Assembly: GCA_905479945.1 (NCBI GenBank)
Contig: CAJQOP010000025.1
Coordinates: 19,621-83,620, forward strand
Direction: 5' to 3'
Source of the DNA: an uncultured Glaciecola sp.
GTDB lineage: Bacteria; Pseudomonadota; Gammaproteobacteria; Enterobacterales; Alteromonadaceae
Length of the DNA stretch: 64,000 nt
The translations under genes were made by a program, and so were the position numbers. Positions 47,458 through 57,408 of the stretch are shown here, one piece after another (the stretch's first letter is position 1; each line of letters begins with the position of its first letter). The notes under the pieces were generated by a model, which made no database searches, was not told the origin of the DNA, and saw nothing but the letters and a program-made list of their open reading frames with translations.

Positions 47458-48018
47458 CTATGCGTCTATCTCGTTAAACAATTGCATAAACGACGGAGGC
47501 GTATTTATTTTAAGCGGTATACCGAGTTTACGGGCTATTTCCGTCGAAGAAATAAGGCCGCGTATTTCGTGAGTATCATGGTCGATAACTAAACAATGTT
47601 GTTGACCATTGTGTTGCAAAGTGCGAATAACATCTCCCACATTGGCTTGGCTTAGTTGCTCATAATCGAACGACTTTAGCTTTGCTTTAGGCGTCATAAA
47701 GTCGGTGACAAGCAATTCATCACGTAAAATTCCATTCACGGCTTTCTTTAAAACCTGCTGCTCACTTAAGTCGTTATAGCTAACAATACCGATGAATTTG
47801 AGGTCTTTGTCGAGCACGAGCTTCATTCGCACCTGCGATCTTTTCATCAGCTCTTCAAGCAGCACAGCCTGGACTGAGCTATCAATAATCAAAGGACGGT
47901 ATAGTGCAAAATCGGTAAATACTAACAAAGCCGAACTTGTGGTAGACAACACTTGCTTATCGTCGGGCCATACCAGTTGATCGAGGCTTTCCGTATCGTG
48001 CAGCGTTAGTTTTTTCAT
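47458..48018 (-). CDS. CBS-domain pair protein
   Basis: 186 residues. Two CBS motifs (MKLVLDKDLKFIGIVSYNDL and HCLVIDHDTHEIRGLISSTE) form one Bateman module, preceded by a 40-residue segment and linked by LLVTDFMTPKAKL. There is no fused enzyme or channel. Such proteins bind adenosine nucleotides or similar ligands and regulate partners. Cytoplasmic. Common as a stand-alone gene in Alteromonadales. Confidence 0.85.
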   Translation of the reverse strand: MKKLTLHDTESLDQLVWPDDKQVLSTTSSALLVFTDFALYRPLIIDSSVQAVLLEELMKRSQVRMKLVLDKDLKFIGIVSYNDLSEQQVLKKAVNGILRDELLVTDFMTPKAKLKSFDYEQLSQANVGDVIRTLQHNGQQHCLVIDHDTHEIRGLISSTEIARKLGIPLKINTPPSFMQLFNEIDA

Positions 48019-48813
48019 ATTTTTAGTCCCTGAAAGTCATCTAAACCTTACTATAGTGTATTGCATCATATAGTTATAGTGTTTACCCTTGAACTATTAT
48101 TTTTTAGAATTTAGGTCATTTTGCATCTTGCGGAATTTGGAGCGCCCTGGAAAAGCGTTCGAAGGTTTTCCAATAAGCATGATCATATATCAAGACGCGG
48201 GCTAACGTGACTGATCGATTTTGGGGCGGAAATTAAATGCTCGACTGTCGCCTGAACTGCAAAAGGAGTAATACATCACTCAAACCTGTGTGAGAAAAAT
48301 TTACCGAGAGGGGCCGTTCGAGGCTTCATCCTTAAGAGACTATTTAACGGAGCTCAACAGAAATAGTCAGTGATGCAGCTATGCGCTTATTTATTTCAAT
48401 GGGTAAATTCGATACTTCCGCGGATAAAACTATTCAGCGACTGAGTTTAGTAATTGCATTCGAAGATCAGCAATACATGTTACTGACGTCACAATTAACA
48501 TAAATTCACTCACATTTATTAAAAGATTCTGGCGGTACAATTGAACTGAAAAGTAAGCTTGTTTCAGTTAAAGGCTAACCAAACGAGAGACATAAATTTG
48601 CTCCTTAGCTAAATATATATCAGTTGAATAGAGCGGAATGCTGGGTTAACCTTTCTATCTCGCCTTAGTTATTTTCTGGTGTACAGCTCTTTCTGCCATT
48701 AGCAATTGGATGATGTATTGATCGACTATGCGTAGCAGAAATGAAGAGCGCTGGTTGGAATGCTAAAGATTTTTGCTGTAGTAAGTGACTCGGCAACAGA
48801 GGAATAAGCCAAA
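48019..48813. other. 795-bp gap with degenerate coding traces
   Basis: No gene is supported. A 40-codon plus-strand frame near 48380-48502 (MRLFISMGKFDTSADKTIQR...) looks coding-like but has no RBS and no recognisable family, so it may be decayed. The 3' part should contain the promoter of the GGDEF gene; no clear -35/-10 pair stands out. Confidence 0.35.
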
Positions 48814-48816
48814 GTG

Positions 48817-50505
48817 ATGTCTGTTTTTCGCGCGGTTATAAATATTGTCATTATCTTAGGCGCAGCGCTTGCGAATGCCGCGAGCGCCTACAAGAGTGAA
48901 TCAAATACTGATATCACGCTAATAAACGAACACCTTTATCTTTTCTCTAACTCTGCTGGTGACTTAACTATTAGCCAGGCGATAAAAGCGTTTCAGACGC
49001 AGCAATTCTCACCCAACAATAAGACTCAAGTCAGCTTTGGATTTACTCACGATACACTTTGGGCAATGTTACCGGTCACAAATGAAAGCCAGAGCGATAA
49101 AAATCTAGTCATCAAAATCGATAATGCTTGGTTGGATGAAATTGATATCTATTTTGTTCAGGATGAAAAAGTACTTCAATCTGCGGCACTAGGTGACACT
49201 GTTCCGTTCACACAGCGACCTATTTCACGACGCATGCCTGCCGTGGCTTATCAATTTCCAACAGGGCGAACAGACGTATATTTTCGAGTATATTCAAAAG
49301 ATCCTCTTACGATTCCCATCTATATTGGTACAGAAGAAAGTCATGTTGAAGCAGCATCGTCAAACGCATATTTTTACGGTGCACTATATGGGATTTTAGG
49401 CATTCTGCTTATCTATAACATAGCCTTATATAGTTTTTTAACAGAGCTAAAATACTTACTGTATTCAGCTTATTTGTTTGCATTCACAACATTTAACTTC
49501 ACATATACTGGGCATGGGTTTTGGACATTGTGGCCTGAATCAATCTGGTTGCAGCAGTCCCTAATGCCGACGCTAATGTTTGCTTATTTATTCTGTGGAG
49601 TGATTTTCACTTTAGAGTTTCTTAATACTCGCACCTACTTACCATCATTGTATGCATTTCGGTATAAGCTTTATGGCGGCCTTCTGGTACTGGCAATCAG
49701 TCTACTTTTAATAGGCGACCGTTCAATTGCGATTATGACCCAGTTAATTATATTAACGACTTTATCAATCTGGATGCTCGTGATTGGTTATTATTCTTAT
49801 AAGAGTGGAAACCGATTAGCAAAATTTTTTGTGCCTGCTGTGATCATGGGGACCGGCGGGGCAACTATATCTAGTCTGGCTACTTGGGGAATCATTCCTT
49901 ATTCACAATGGGCATTCCGAGGCGTCGAAATTGGCATGCTAATGGAAATGTCGCTGCTATCAATCTCTTTGGGATTCAACTTTAAGATGGCGCAAGAAGC
50001 ACGAAAAAGCGCTGAAATAAACGCCAGGGTCGATCCACTGACGAATCTATACAATCGGCGTGCATTTTCAGATTTAGTTCACCCTCTTTGGCAACTGGGC
50101 AAACGAAATAAAACGCCAATGGCAGTTATACTCATTGACTTGGATTGGTTTAAACGTATTAACGACGAATATGGCCATGCTTTTGGCGACGAGGTTCTGG
50201 AAAGTGTAGGTAAAGAGATAAAACAACGCTTACGAGAATCCGATATTCCATTGCGCTGGGGAGGCGAAGAATTTTTAGTTTTCTTGCCAAACACTAACAC
50301 TAATGAGGCACATCAACTTGCGGATAATCTTCGCGAACACTTCGATTCAAAGAATATAACGCCGACTCAAACAGTGACAATAAGTATTGGCGTGGTTAGC
50401 GCACTACCTCACGAAATAGAGCTCGACAAGCTGATCTTGCTTGCAGATAAAGCCTTGTATCAAGCAAAGCAGAAAGGCCGAAACTGCGTCGTTTCATTAA
50501 ACTAG
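48817..50505 (+). CDS. Diguanylate cyclase with 7TM-DISM sensor
   Basis: 562 residues. A signal peptide is followed by a periplasmic 7TMR-DISMED2-type sensory domain (residues about 25-180), seven transmembrane helices (about 185-390), a short coiled coil and a GGDEF domain with RWGGEEF as active site. RESD five residues before it is an intact inhibitory I-site (RxxD). It makes c-di-GMP and is probably product-inhibited. The ligand may be carbohydrate-like, as proposed for DISMED2. A GTG one codon upstream is an alternative start. Confidence 0.92.
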   Translation: MSVFRAVINIVIILGAALANAASAYKSESNTDITLINEHLYLFSNSAGDLTISQAIKAFQTQQFSPNNKTQVSFGFTHDTLWAMLPVTNESQSDKNLVIKIDNAWLDEIDIYFVQDEKVLQSAALGDTVPFTQRPISRRMPAVAYQFPTGRTDVYFRVYSKDPLTIPIYIGTEESHVEAASSNAYFYGALYGILGILLIYNIALYSFLTELKYLLYSAYLFAFTTFNFTYTGHGFWTLWPESIWLQQSLMPTLMFAYLFCGVIFTLEFLNTRTYLPSLYAFRYKLYGGLLVLAISLLLIGDRSIAIMTQLIILTTLSIWMLVIGYYSYKSGNRLAKFFVPAVIMGTGGATISSLATWGIIPYSQWAFRGVEIGMLMEMSLLSISLGFNFKMAQEARKSAEINARVDPLTNLYNRRAFSDLVHPLWQLGKRNKTPMAVILIDLDWFKRINDEYGHAFGDEVLESVGKEIKQRLRESDIPLRWGGEEFLVFLPNTNTNEAHQLADNLREHFDSKNITPTQTVTISIGVVSALPHEIELDKLILLADKALYQAKQKGRNCVVSLN

Positions 50506-50594
50506 TTATAGCCGCCCGAAGAATAGCTAAGCTGATCACAACCTAATTTTTTTCTCAGGACCCTGGTTCTAAAGCTTCAAGCATTAGCGAGACC

Positions 50595-51527
50595 TTATTG
50601 CGTTGCTTTCATAGAGGTAGCAATAGGTTTGTCCCAGTAAGGCGGCGAACCATAATATCCATCGATGAAGTCAATAAAACACCTGACTTTATTGGGCAAT
50701 AATTTTCTATGAGCATAAACGGCATATAGACCTACGGGTTCAGGTTCAAAATCAGGCAACACCACGATGAGCTTGCCGCTATTAATCGCGTCGCTGACAA
50801 TAAATGTTGGTTGCAATGCTAAGCCTCCGCCGGCTATGGCGACATTGACCAGTACATCACCATTATTGCTATGGAATTCGCCACTGCGCTGACTGTTTTT
50901 CGCCCGTAGCCACGGGTAGATTTCTTCCTTGCCATCCATTTCCATGTAACTGTAATGCAAGTAACGATGATTTTTAAGATCTTCAGGCCGACTAGGCGTG
51001 CCATTACTTTTAAGGTACTCAGGTGAAGCGCATAAAATCAAACGAATAGGCGCGACATACTTAGCAATAAGTGAAGAGCTTTTAAGCCGTCCAATGCGCA
51101 GTGCAACATCAAACCCTTCGTCAACAATGTCTACTTTACGATCGTTGAGTTGCAAATCGACATTGACTAAGGGGTAGCGTGACTGGAAATCGGTGACTAA
51201 ATGGGCCATATGCTTTAATGCGAACGATACTGGCGCATTTATCCTCAGCGTTCCTTTAGGGTTTTGTTGTAAACCTCCTAACTGGGATTCCATATCATCA
51301 ATACTTAACAACACCTCTTGCGCATGCTGCAAATAGTGTGAGCCAGCTTCAGTGAGGCTAACTTTGCGTGTTGTGCGATTAAGTAAACGCACATCAAGCC
51401 GCTCTTCTAATTTTGAAACGTACTTGCTCACCAGTTGCGGTGATAGTTGCAGAGTTGCCGCAGCATTACTGAAACTGCCTTCTGTCACGACAGATACAAA
51501 TGTCCGCATGGCGTCGATTCTATCCAT
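50595..51527 (-). CDS. LysR-family transcriptional regulator
   Basis: 310 residues. The N-terminal winged HTH contains FVSVVTEGSFSNAAATLQLS and PQLVSKYVSKLEERLDVRLL, then NRTTRKVSLTEAG. The C-terminal substrate-binding domain has LRINAPVSFALKHMA and ends near residue 300. It is of the subgroup close to AaeR/DmlR. It is divergent from the DUF1330 gene, 310 bp away, which is the likely target. Confidence 0.92.
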   Translation of the reverse strand: MDRIDAMRTFVSVVTEGSFSNAAATLQLSPQLVSKYVSKLEERLDVRLLNRTTRKVSLTEAGSHYLQHAQEVLLSIDDMESQLGGLQQNPKGTLRINAPVSFALKHMAHLVTDFQSRYPLVNVDLQLNDRKVDIVDEGFDVALRIGRLKSSSLIAKYVAPIRLILCASPEYLKSNGTPSRPEDLKNHRYLHYSYMEMDGKEEIYPWLRAKNSQRSGEFHSNNGDVLVNVAIAGGGLALQPTFIVSDAINSGKLIVVLPDFEPEPVGLYAVYAHRKLLPNKVRCFIDFIDGYYGSPPYWDKPIATSMKATQ

Positions 51528-51837
51528 TACTTATCCTCTTTCCAATCTTATTATCAATAATTTGTTGTTAATCATTCCGCATATAGCACCTTACTATTTA
51601 ATTTTGTTGATAGTAAGGTGTATTCATCCCAACAAACGGGGCAGCATATTGCAAACAAATTTTGTAGGGGAATAAAAGATGAAGGGGGCATTGAAGCTTT
51701 TTTGTAGCACATTTGTTATGGACTAGCTGGGCGAGCCGCGGATGAGCATGAAACTGTCACTATTTTAAACAAACAATCTAGTGCCTTTGTTTGGCACAGC
51801 CACGTGAAACCCATCTAAAAAAAATAAGGAAAAACAA

Positions 51838-52134
51838 ATGCCAGTAACTTTAGTAGTAACCGCAACACCTAATTCAGAAGCCACGGAAGACATGCGAGCT
51901 TACACCGCTGGGGCGGCCCCACTATTAATAAAAGGTGGTGGCGAACTGGTTTTTCGTGGGAAAACAAGCAAAGCAATAAAAGGAAGCGCCAACTTTGGAA
52001 TGTTACTTGTGATGAACTTTGAATCTGAAGAGGTCATCGAAGGTATTTTTTCTAGCGCTGAATATAAAGCACTCATCCCCAAAAGAGAAAAAGGATTCAA
52101 GCAAATGGATATTATCATTTCGCACTCTTCGTAA
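51838..52134 (+). CDS. DUF1330 family protein
   Basis: 98 residues of ferredoxin-like dimeric alpha/beta-barrel type (PVTLVVTATPNSEATEDMRA, then GMLLVMNFESEEVIEGIFSS with AEYKALIPKRE). AAGGAAAAACAA precedes the ATG. DUF1330 members lack a settled function. Divergent from the LysR gene, and perhaps regulated by it. Confidence 0.85.
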   Translation: MPVTLVVTATPNSEATEDMRAYTAGAAPLLIKGGGELVFRGKTSKAIKGSANFGMLLVMNFESEEVIEGIFSSAEYKALIPKREKGFKQMDIIISHSS

Positions 52135-52345
52135 AGAATTCGAAATAACTTTCTGCTTATTAAATCAACAGCTCTGACCCCTTAGCCTCACATGAGTTAG
52201 GGTTTCAAAATCTCGATGCGGATGATTTTTTAGCAGCTTTGTATCGTCATTAACTCAGAAAGACCGTAAGTTAAAGACAATGACCTTTGATCAGTAAACT
52301 TGGAATCAACTAGATACACATAATAACCAGTAAAAGGGCACGACA

Positions 52346-53884
52346 ATGACTAAACCTATTATCGCAGCGATATCACCCAAAAAAGTGAGCCTTAATCAGG
52401 GGGAAGAATATTATTTCTGTACCTGTGGCCGTTCGAATAACCAGCCTTTTTGTGACGGCTCTCATGCAGGAACAGACTTTAAACCCAAAGCATTTACCGC
52501 TGAAGAAAGTGGTGATGCTTATTTATGTCAATGTAAGCATACGGCCAATGTCCCATTTTGTGATGGTAGTCATAAGCAATTTGATACAGAGCAGGCGGGC
52601 AAAGAAGGACCTGGTGTTCAAATTCACGTAACAAATATTCCTGCCGCTAACGCAACCAAGGAAGAACCCACGGTTGAATTAATTCATCAACTGGCTCGAG
52701 AAGGTTTATCAAAGATGGGACATCATGGTCCCATGACTTCGATGGGTGTACCACGCTATCAATTGCCACACTGGGACGACCTACAGGTTATGGTTGCACA
52801 GATGGCCAACAAACCATTGATGGAAAATGTCGCGGTTAATACTCAGTTAGTGATTGGTCCTAAGGCAAAAAAGCCACTTAAATTGAGCATGCCATTGTTT
52901 GTCTCGGATATGAGTTTTGGGGCACTCTCTGAAGAAGCAAAAATTGCTTTGGCAAAGGGAGCAGAGCTTGCTGGAACAGGGATTTGCTCTGGTGAGGGTG
53001 GGATGCTGCCTGAAGAGCAAGCTGCAAACTCAAAATATTTTTATGAACTGGCTAGTGCGGGCTTCGGCTATGATGAGTCTAAACTCAAGAATGTTCAGGC
53101 CTTCCATTTTAAGGGCGGGCAAGGGGCAAAAACGGGCACAGGAGGCCACTTACCAGGCAATAAAAACATTGGCAGAATTGCCGAAGTCCGAGGCATAGCA
53201 GAAGGCACCTCAGCCATTTCTCCGCCCACGTTTAAGGATTTAAATACGGCAGCCGACTTTAAAAAGTTTGCTGACCGAGTGCGTGAAGTCACCGGCGGTA
53301 TTCCCATTGGATTTAAACTCAGTGCCAATCATATCGAAGAAGATATTCAATTCGCATTAGATGCCAGTGCAGATTACATTATTTTGGATGGACGGGGCGG
53401 CGGTACAGGAGCTGCCCCTGAAATGTTTAGGGATCACATCAGTGTGCCCACCATTCCTGCACTTGCTCGTGCTCGAAAGCATCTAGATGAGCAAGGCGCG
53501 AGTGGCAGAGTGACCTTAATTATTACCGGCGGTTTACGGGTTCCAATCGACTTTGTTAAAGCTCTCGCCTTGGGGGCTGATGGGGTTGCCGTATCCAACA
53601 GTGCTATGCAGGCGATAGGCTGCGTGGCAGCAAGAATGTGTAATACTAATAACTGTCCAGCGGGTATTGCTACCCAGAAAAAGGATTTACGCCAACGCTT
53701 AAATGTTGAAAAGTCCGCAGTTCAGCTAAAGAACTTTTTTGAAGCCTCCACCGAACTAATGACAGTCATGTCGAGGGCTTGTGGCCACGACTCTTTCGAC
53801 AAATTTAATAGCAACGACTTGGCTACGTGGCATAGGGAAATGGCACTGCTTGCTGGCGTAAAATATTCAGGAATGGGTGGTTAA
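52346..53884 (+). CDS. CDGSH iron-sulfur/glutamate synthase-like fusion protein
   Basis: 512 residues. Two CDGSH-type [2Fe-2S] motifs come first: C25-x-C27-x8-C36-x3-H40 and C61-x-C63-x8-C72-x3-H76. From about residue 100 there is a GltS/GltB central FMN domain with FVSDMSFGALSEEAK, EGGMLPEE, LDGRGGGTGAAP and ITGGLRVP. Three Cys (GCVAARMCNTNNCPAGIATQ, spacing +6 and +5) reproduce the 3Fe-4S ligands of glutamate synthase. The amidotransferase and GltD parts are absent. It is probably an FMN/Fe-S oxidoreductase in which the CDGSH part feeds or withdraws electrons. Monocistronic. Confidence 0.88.
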   Translation: MTKPIIAAISPKKVSLNQGEEYYFCTCGRSNNQPFCDGSHAGTDFKPKAFTAEESGDAYLCQCKHTANVPFCDGSHKQFDTEQAGKEGPGVQIHVTNIPAANATKEEPTVELIHQLAREGLSKMGHHGPMTSMGVPRYQLPHWDDLQVMVAQMANKPLMENVAVNTQLVIGPKAKKPLKLSMPLFVSDMSFGALSEEAKIALAKGAELAGTGICSGEGGMLPEEQAANSKYFYELASAGFGYDESKLKNVQAFHFKGGQGAKTGTGGHLPGNKNIGRIAEVRGIAEGTSAISPPTFKDLNTAADFKKFADRVREVTGGIPIGFKLSANHIEEDIQFALDASADYIILDGRGGGTGAAPEMFRDHISVPTIPALARARKHLDEQGASGRVTLIITGGLRVPIDFVKALALGADGVAVSNSAMQAIGCVAARMCNTNNCPAGIATQKKDLRQRLNVEKSAVQLKNFFEASTELMTVMSRACGHDSFDKFNSNDLATWHREMALLAGVKYSGMGG

Positions 53885-54042
53885 ATAAGAACTACTGCGG
53901 TAATCACTACCTCCTTCACTTTAGTCGTGGGCTCAGAAATGTTGATTCACCTAAACTGCCCATTTTGCCTGATCAGATAAGGCAACTGAACGGCAATTGC
54001 GGTCATACGAGCATGAAGATATCAAATGAGCGTTTAGTACCA

Positions 54043-54318
54043 CTACTGCTCTCGTCTCGGCCTTTCACGAACATTGGGTACAGCAACTAATAAACTTTCA
54101 TCATCTGGCAATGTTTGACAAGTTGCTTCCTTTTCGTCACCTCTCTTTGTAATAAAACTAACGGCATCTCCCTCGTTTTTGTTTTCGCATGCGTCAATCG
54201 CTTCTTGAGGCGGCTTTCTGGGATGCTCACCCTTTTTCGCCATAGTGGCCTGTGTCATATTGCTTGTTAATAACATTAGCAAACAACTCGATAATATAAT
54301 CATCATTTTCTTTATCAT
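54043..54318 (-). CDS. Small secreted protein next to the two-component system
   Basis: 91 residues: a signal peptide ending near TQA, then a mature domain KPPQEAIDACENKNEGDAVS with a second Cys in KEATCQTLP, likely disulfide-bonded, and a basic tail (RERPRREQ). AGGAA precedes the ATG. Similar PPxEAxxAC proteins occur beside BaeSR-type two-component genes in Gammaproteobacteria. It is divergent from the kinase gene, 140 bp away, so a signal-modulating or target role is plausible but unproven. Confidence 0.7.
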   Translation of the reverse strand: MIKKMMIILSSCLLMLLTSNMTQATMAKKGEHPRKPPQEAIDACENKNEGDAVSFITKRGDEKEATCQTLPDDESLLVAVPNVRERPRREQ

Positions 54319-54458
54319 GGGGTATTCCTATCAAATTGGAGTAAATTCAAAATAAATATAGGCAACAAAAGTGCAGAAAGTGTGCAGACTTCAAGGATAA
54401 TTCTCGCAAGCTTTGCACAAGAGGTGATTAGCGCGCAATTGTTCTTTATACTCACACT

Positions 54459-55940
54459 ATGAACATATACAAAAAATTTATGCTGCTGCTGGTAGGCCTC
54501 ACGAGTATTATCCTACTCGCCACATTGTTGTTAGCTCGTTGGAGTTTTGAACAAGGTTTTATTAACTTTTTACAGGGCCAAGAACTTGAGAGATTGAGTC
54601 TCATCAGCCGTGAAATTACGCAAAGTAACCCTGGTATTCGCAGTATCGATGAAATTAACAAGCTTTCGCTCGACCGCATTATAGACCGACATTCCCTATT
54701 ACAAGGCAAACCACGGCGTCCTAAGCCCAGTCCTAGAGGTGAAGGAGAAGACAGAAGTAAGATGGGAGAACGACCCGAAAGAGGCCAAAGAGGCGAAAGA
54801 CCGCCTCCGCCCCCACAATCACGCAATATTGAAAATAAGTATTTGTTTACGGCTGTATATGATTTGAATGGCAACTATATAGTTGGCGATGCAATAGACG
54901 AAGAGCTAGCTAAAAACCTAATAATCTTCGAGTTAAATATTGAGCAACGAGGTCGTGTTATTGGTGTTTTGAAAAGTTGGAAAAGCGAACGGTTTGAATC
55001 GAGTATTGCGAGCGAGTTTTCTACACAGCAACTGTATACAAGCCTTTTTATCGGTATGTTTTGTTTGACGCTGGCTGCAGTACTCTCATTCTTTGGTGCA
55101 AAAACAATACTAGCCCCTATAAAGCTTATCATTAAAGGTGTTGAAGATTTATCTAATGGCAACTATACGAGCGCTATAGAGAATACTCGAAACGACGAAA
55201 TTGGCGATTTAATTAACAATGTCAATCGTTTAGCAGATGTATTGGAACAAACACGTACTGCAAAAAATCGTTGGTTTGCCGATATTTCACACGAGTTAAG
55301 AACACCACTTACCGTACTTATGGGCGAATTAGAAGCAATTAAACTTGGCGTAAGGCCGCTCTCGTTTGACCAAATCGACTCACTCAAACAAGAAGCCCTA
55401 CTGCTAAAGCGGCTAGTCGATGACCTCTACCAGTTATCCATTTCCGACATTGGCGCTTTACGCTATGAGTATGCAAACGTCGACTTAAGTGAGCTTGTAA
55501 GTCGCTTTTGTGAACATGCTGTTACCCAAGCGAATGAAAAATCGATTTCATTTGAAACCGCTATAACGAAGGGTATTACCGCCAATATCGATGCAAATAG
55601 AATCAACCAATTAATAGGAAACTTGGTGACTAACTCACTCGCATATACCGATGACAATGGCACAACAAAAGTCAGTTTATACCGAAATGACAATCAAATA
55701 TGCTTGAGCATAGTAGACAGCGCACCTAGTTTAAGCAAAGCGGAATGTGAACAAATATTTGACCCTTTGTACAGACATGAAAAATCACGAACACGCAATA
55801 AAGGCGGCGCCGGTCTGGGCCTTGCGATCACAAAAAACATAGTATTAGCGCATGGTGGCACGATTTCAGCAAAGCCATCTACGTTGGGTGGCATACAAAT
55901 TTTAGTAAGCTTGCCTAACCCTCTAAACATGACTAAATAG
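54459..55940 (+). CDS. Sensor histidine kinase (BaeS-like)
   Basis: 493 residues. TM1 is at about 9-29 and a periplasmic sensor at about 30-195. The latter contains an unusual Pro/Arg/Gly-rich stretch (residues about 85-122, PRRPKPSPRGEGE to RPPPPPQS). TM2 follows, then HAMP, HisKA with WFADISHELRTPLTVL (phospho-His) and HATPase with N-box LVTNSLAYTDDNG and GAGLGLAITKNI. The response regulator starts 11 nt downstream. BaeS homologues answer envelope stress; the local targets are probably the secreted protein and the YHYH/SCO1 genes. Confidence 0.92.
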   Translation: MNIYKKFMLLLVGLTSIILLATLLLARWSFEQGFINFLQGQELERLSLISREITQSNPGIRSIDEINKLSLDRIIDRHSLLQGKPRRPKPSPRGEGEDRSKMGERPERGQRGERPPPPPQSRNIENKYLFTAVYDLNGNYIVGDAIDEELAKNLIIFELNIEQRGRVIGVLKSWKSERFESSIASEFSTQQLYTSLFIGMFCLTLAAVLSFFGAKTILAPIKLIIKGVEDLSNGNYTSAIENTRNDEIGDLINNVNRLADVLEQTRTAKNRWFADISHELRTPLTVLMGELEAIKLGVRPLSFDQIDSLKQEALLLKRLVDDLYQLSISDIGALRYEYANVDLSELVSRFCEHAVTQANEKSISFETAITKGITANIDANRINQLIGNLVTNSLAYTDDNGTTKVSLYRNDNQICLSIVDSAPSLSKAECEQIFDPLYRHEKSRTRNKGGAGLGLAITKNIVLAHGGTISAKPSTLGGIQILVSLPNPLNMTK

Positions 55941-55951
55941 CGAGAACAATA

Positions 55952-56677
55952 ATGTCGACCTTAATGGATTATAAGCCAATTCTGATTGTTGAAGATGAAC
56001 AAAAAATTGCGCAATTAATCGCTGACTTTTTGCAAGCCGACGGTTTTTCCTCGCATATAATTAATGATGGCGCCGACGTTATTGATTACGTCAAATCGCA
56101 TGAACTTTCCTTTATTCTATTGGATGTAATGCTGCCAAATAAAGATGGCCTAACAATTTGCAAGGAAATTAGGCAGTTTTCAGAAATACCAATATTAATG
56201 TTAACAGCTAGGATAGATGAAATTGATCGTTTAATGGGACTAGGCTTTGGTGCAGATGACTATGTATGTAAACCATTTTCAGGGCGCGAAGTTGTAGCGC
56301 GCGTAAAAGCAGTATTAAAGCGCGTTGATTCTCAATCAATCGCTCATAGCGATTTAGCATCAAGCGAACGAGAAGACAATTCGGTACTTGTGTATAAATC
56401 TATAAGCCTGAATCAAGACAAATTTGAATGTATTGCTAGCGACGTAAAAATCATACTGACACCAGTAGAGTTCAGGCTATTGCAAGCACTCTTGCGCAAA
56501 CCAGGACATGTTTTCACGCGCGAGACGCTGATGAATCATAGTTATGAAGACTCGCGTATTGTGAGTAACCGCACTATAGACAGCCATATGAAAAACCTAA
56601 GAAGCAAAATAGCTGCCGAACTCACATCTGAAGAACTTATTCACACTATTTATGGTGTTGGCTATAAAATCGAATAG
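55952..56677 (+). CDS. OmpR-family response regulator (BaeR-like)
   Basis: 241 residues. Receiver domain with PILIVEDEQKIAQLIADFL, phospho-Asp in FILLDVMLPNKDGL and Lys in YVCKPFSGRE. The C-terminal winged helix (LTPVEFRLLQALLRKPGHVF, then SNRTIDSHMKNLRSKI) is of OmpR/PhoB type. It is coupled to the upstream kinase and convergent with SCO1, with a 62-bp gap and no strong terminator. Confidence 0.93.
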   Translation: MSTLMDYKPILIVEDEQKIAQLIADFLQADGFSSHIINDGADVIDYVKSHELSFILLDVMLPNKDGLTICKEIRQFSEIPILMLTARIDEIDRLMGLGFGADDYVCKPFSGREVVARVKAVLKRVDSQSIAHSDLASSEREDNSVLVYKSISLNQDKFECIASDVKIILTPVEFRLLQALLRKPGHVFTRETLMNHSYEDSRIVSNRTIDSHMKNLRSKIAAELTSEELIHTIYGVGYKIE

Positions 56678-56739
56678 AGAGGATGACGTAATTTTAGCCT
56701 AAACGAATAGCATTCATCGAAGGATGGAAGTACGTTTTG

Positions 56740-57408
56740 CTACAGCAATAAACTAATATCGTCCAACAAATGTTTTAACGAAGCTTTGTTTAAACCATTA
56801 TATATCCCTCGAATATGCCCTTGTTTGTCTACTAACACTAGGTTTTCGGTGTGTAAAAAATCTTCGTTTGCCATGTATTCGCCTAGGTCTTCATTGGCGA
56901 AATAGTCTTCTTTAGCCAGTTTATATATCTCGTCTCGGTCTCCTGTTAACAAATGCCATTTGTTTGGCATAATATCATTGACTTCTGCGTATTCCTGCAA
57001 CACCTCAACAGTGTCATTTTCGGGTTGAATAGAATGAGAAACAATAACGACTTGGTCGTTGTCAATAAAAGCCTCTTGGACTTTAAAAAGGTTTGAACGC
57101 ATTTTGGGGCAAATTCCCGGACAAGTAGAAAAGAAAAAGTTGGCAATATACACTTTATCTTTAAGCTTATCTTTGGTGATCGTTTGACCTGATTGGTCTG
57201 TTAATGAAAACTCAGATATTACATGGAACGAAGATAATTCAAGTGCATTTTCGCCTATCCAATGTGGCGTAAATTCTGCCGAGTTATAGTAAGGTAATGT
57301 TGCAACACTGGTCGGTGAAGCCGCATTTGCGAATATCATAGCTTGGAAGGTCGTCAGAAAAACAACCAATAGTATGGGTAACTTAGTAATTCGATACAAT
57401 TTTTTCAT
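56740..57408 (-). CDS. SCO1/SenC-family copper/thiol protein
   Basis: 222 residues with a signal peptide (cleaved near ANAAS). The thioredoxin-like domain carries the copper/redox site NFFFSTCPGICPKM (CxxxC) and the distal His in DFLHTENLVLVDKQG, so all three Cu ligands are present. SCO proteins deliver copper to cytochrome oxidase or act as thiol reductants. No oxidase gene is nearby; instead it ends an overlapping operon YHYH-MORN-SCO1, its start lying 26 nt inside the MORN gene. Confidence 0.9.
   Translation of the reverse strand: MKKLYRITKLPILLVVFLTTFQAMIFANAASPTSVATLPYYNSAEFTPHWIGENALELSSFHVISEFSLTDQSGQTITKDKLKDKVYIANFFFSTCPGICPKMRSNLFKVQEAFIDNDQVVIVSHSIQPENDTVEVLQEYAEVNDIMPNKWHLLTGDRDEIYKLAKEDYFANEDLGEYMANEDFLHTENLVLVDKQGHIRGIYNGLNKASLKHLLDDISLLL

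Noticed and set aside
52174..52181. CTGACCCC as a second GGGGTCAG palindrome
   Set aside because: Only one arm is present; no hairpin can form, so it is not listed as a repeat.
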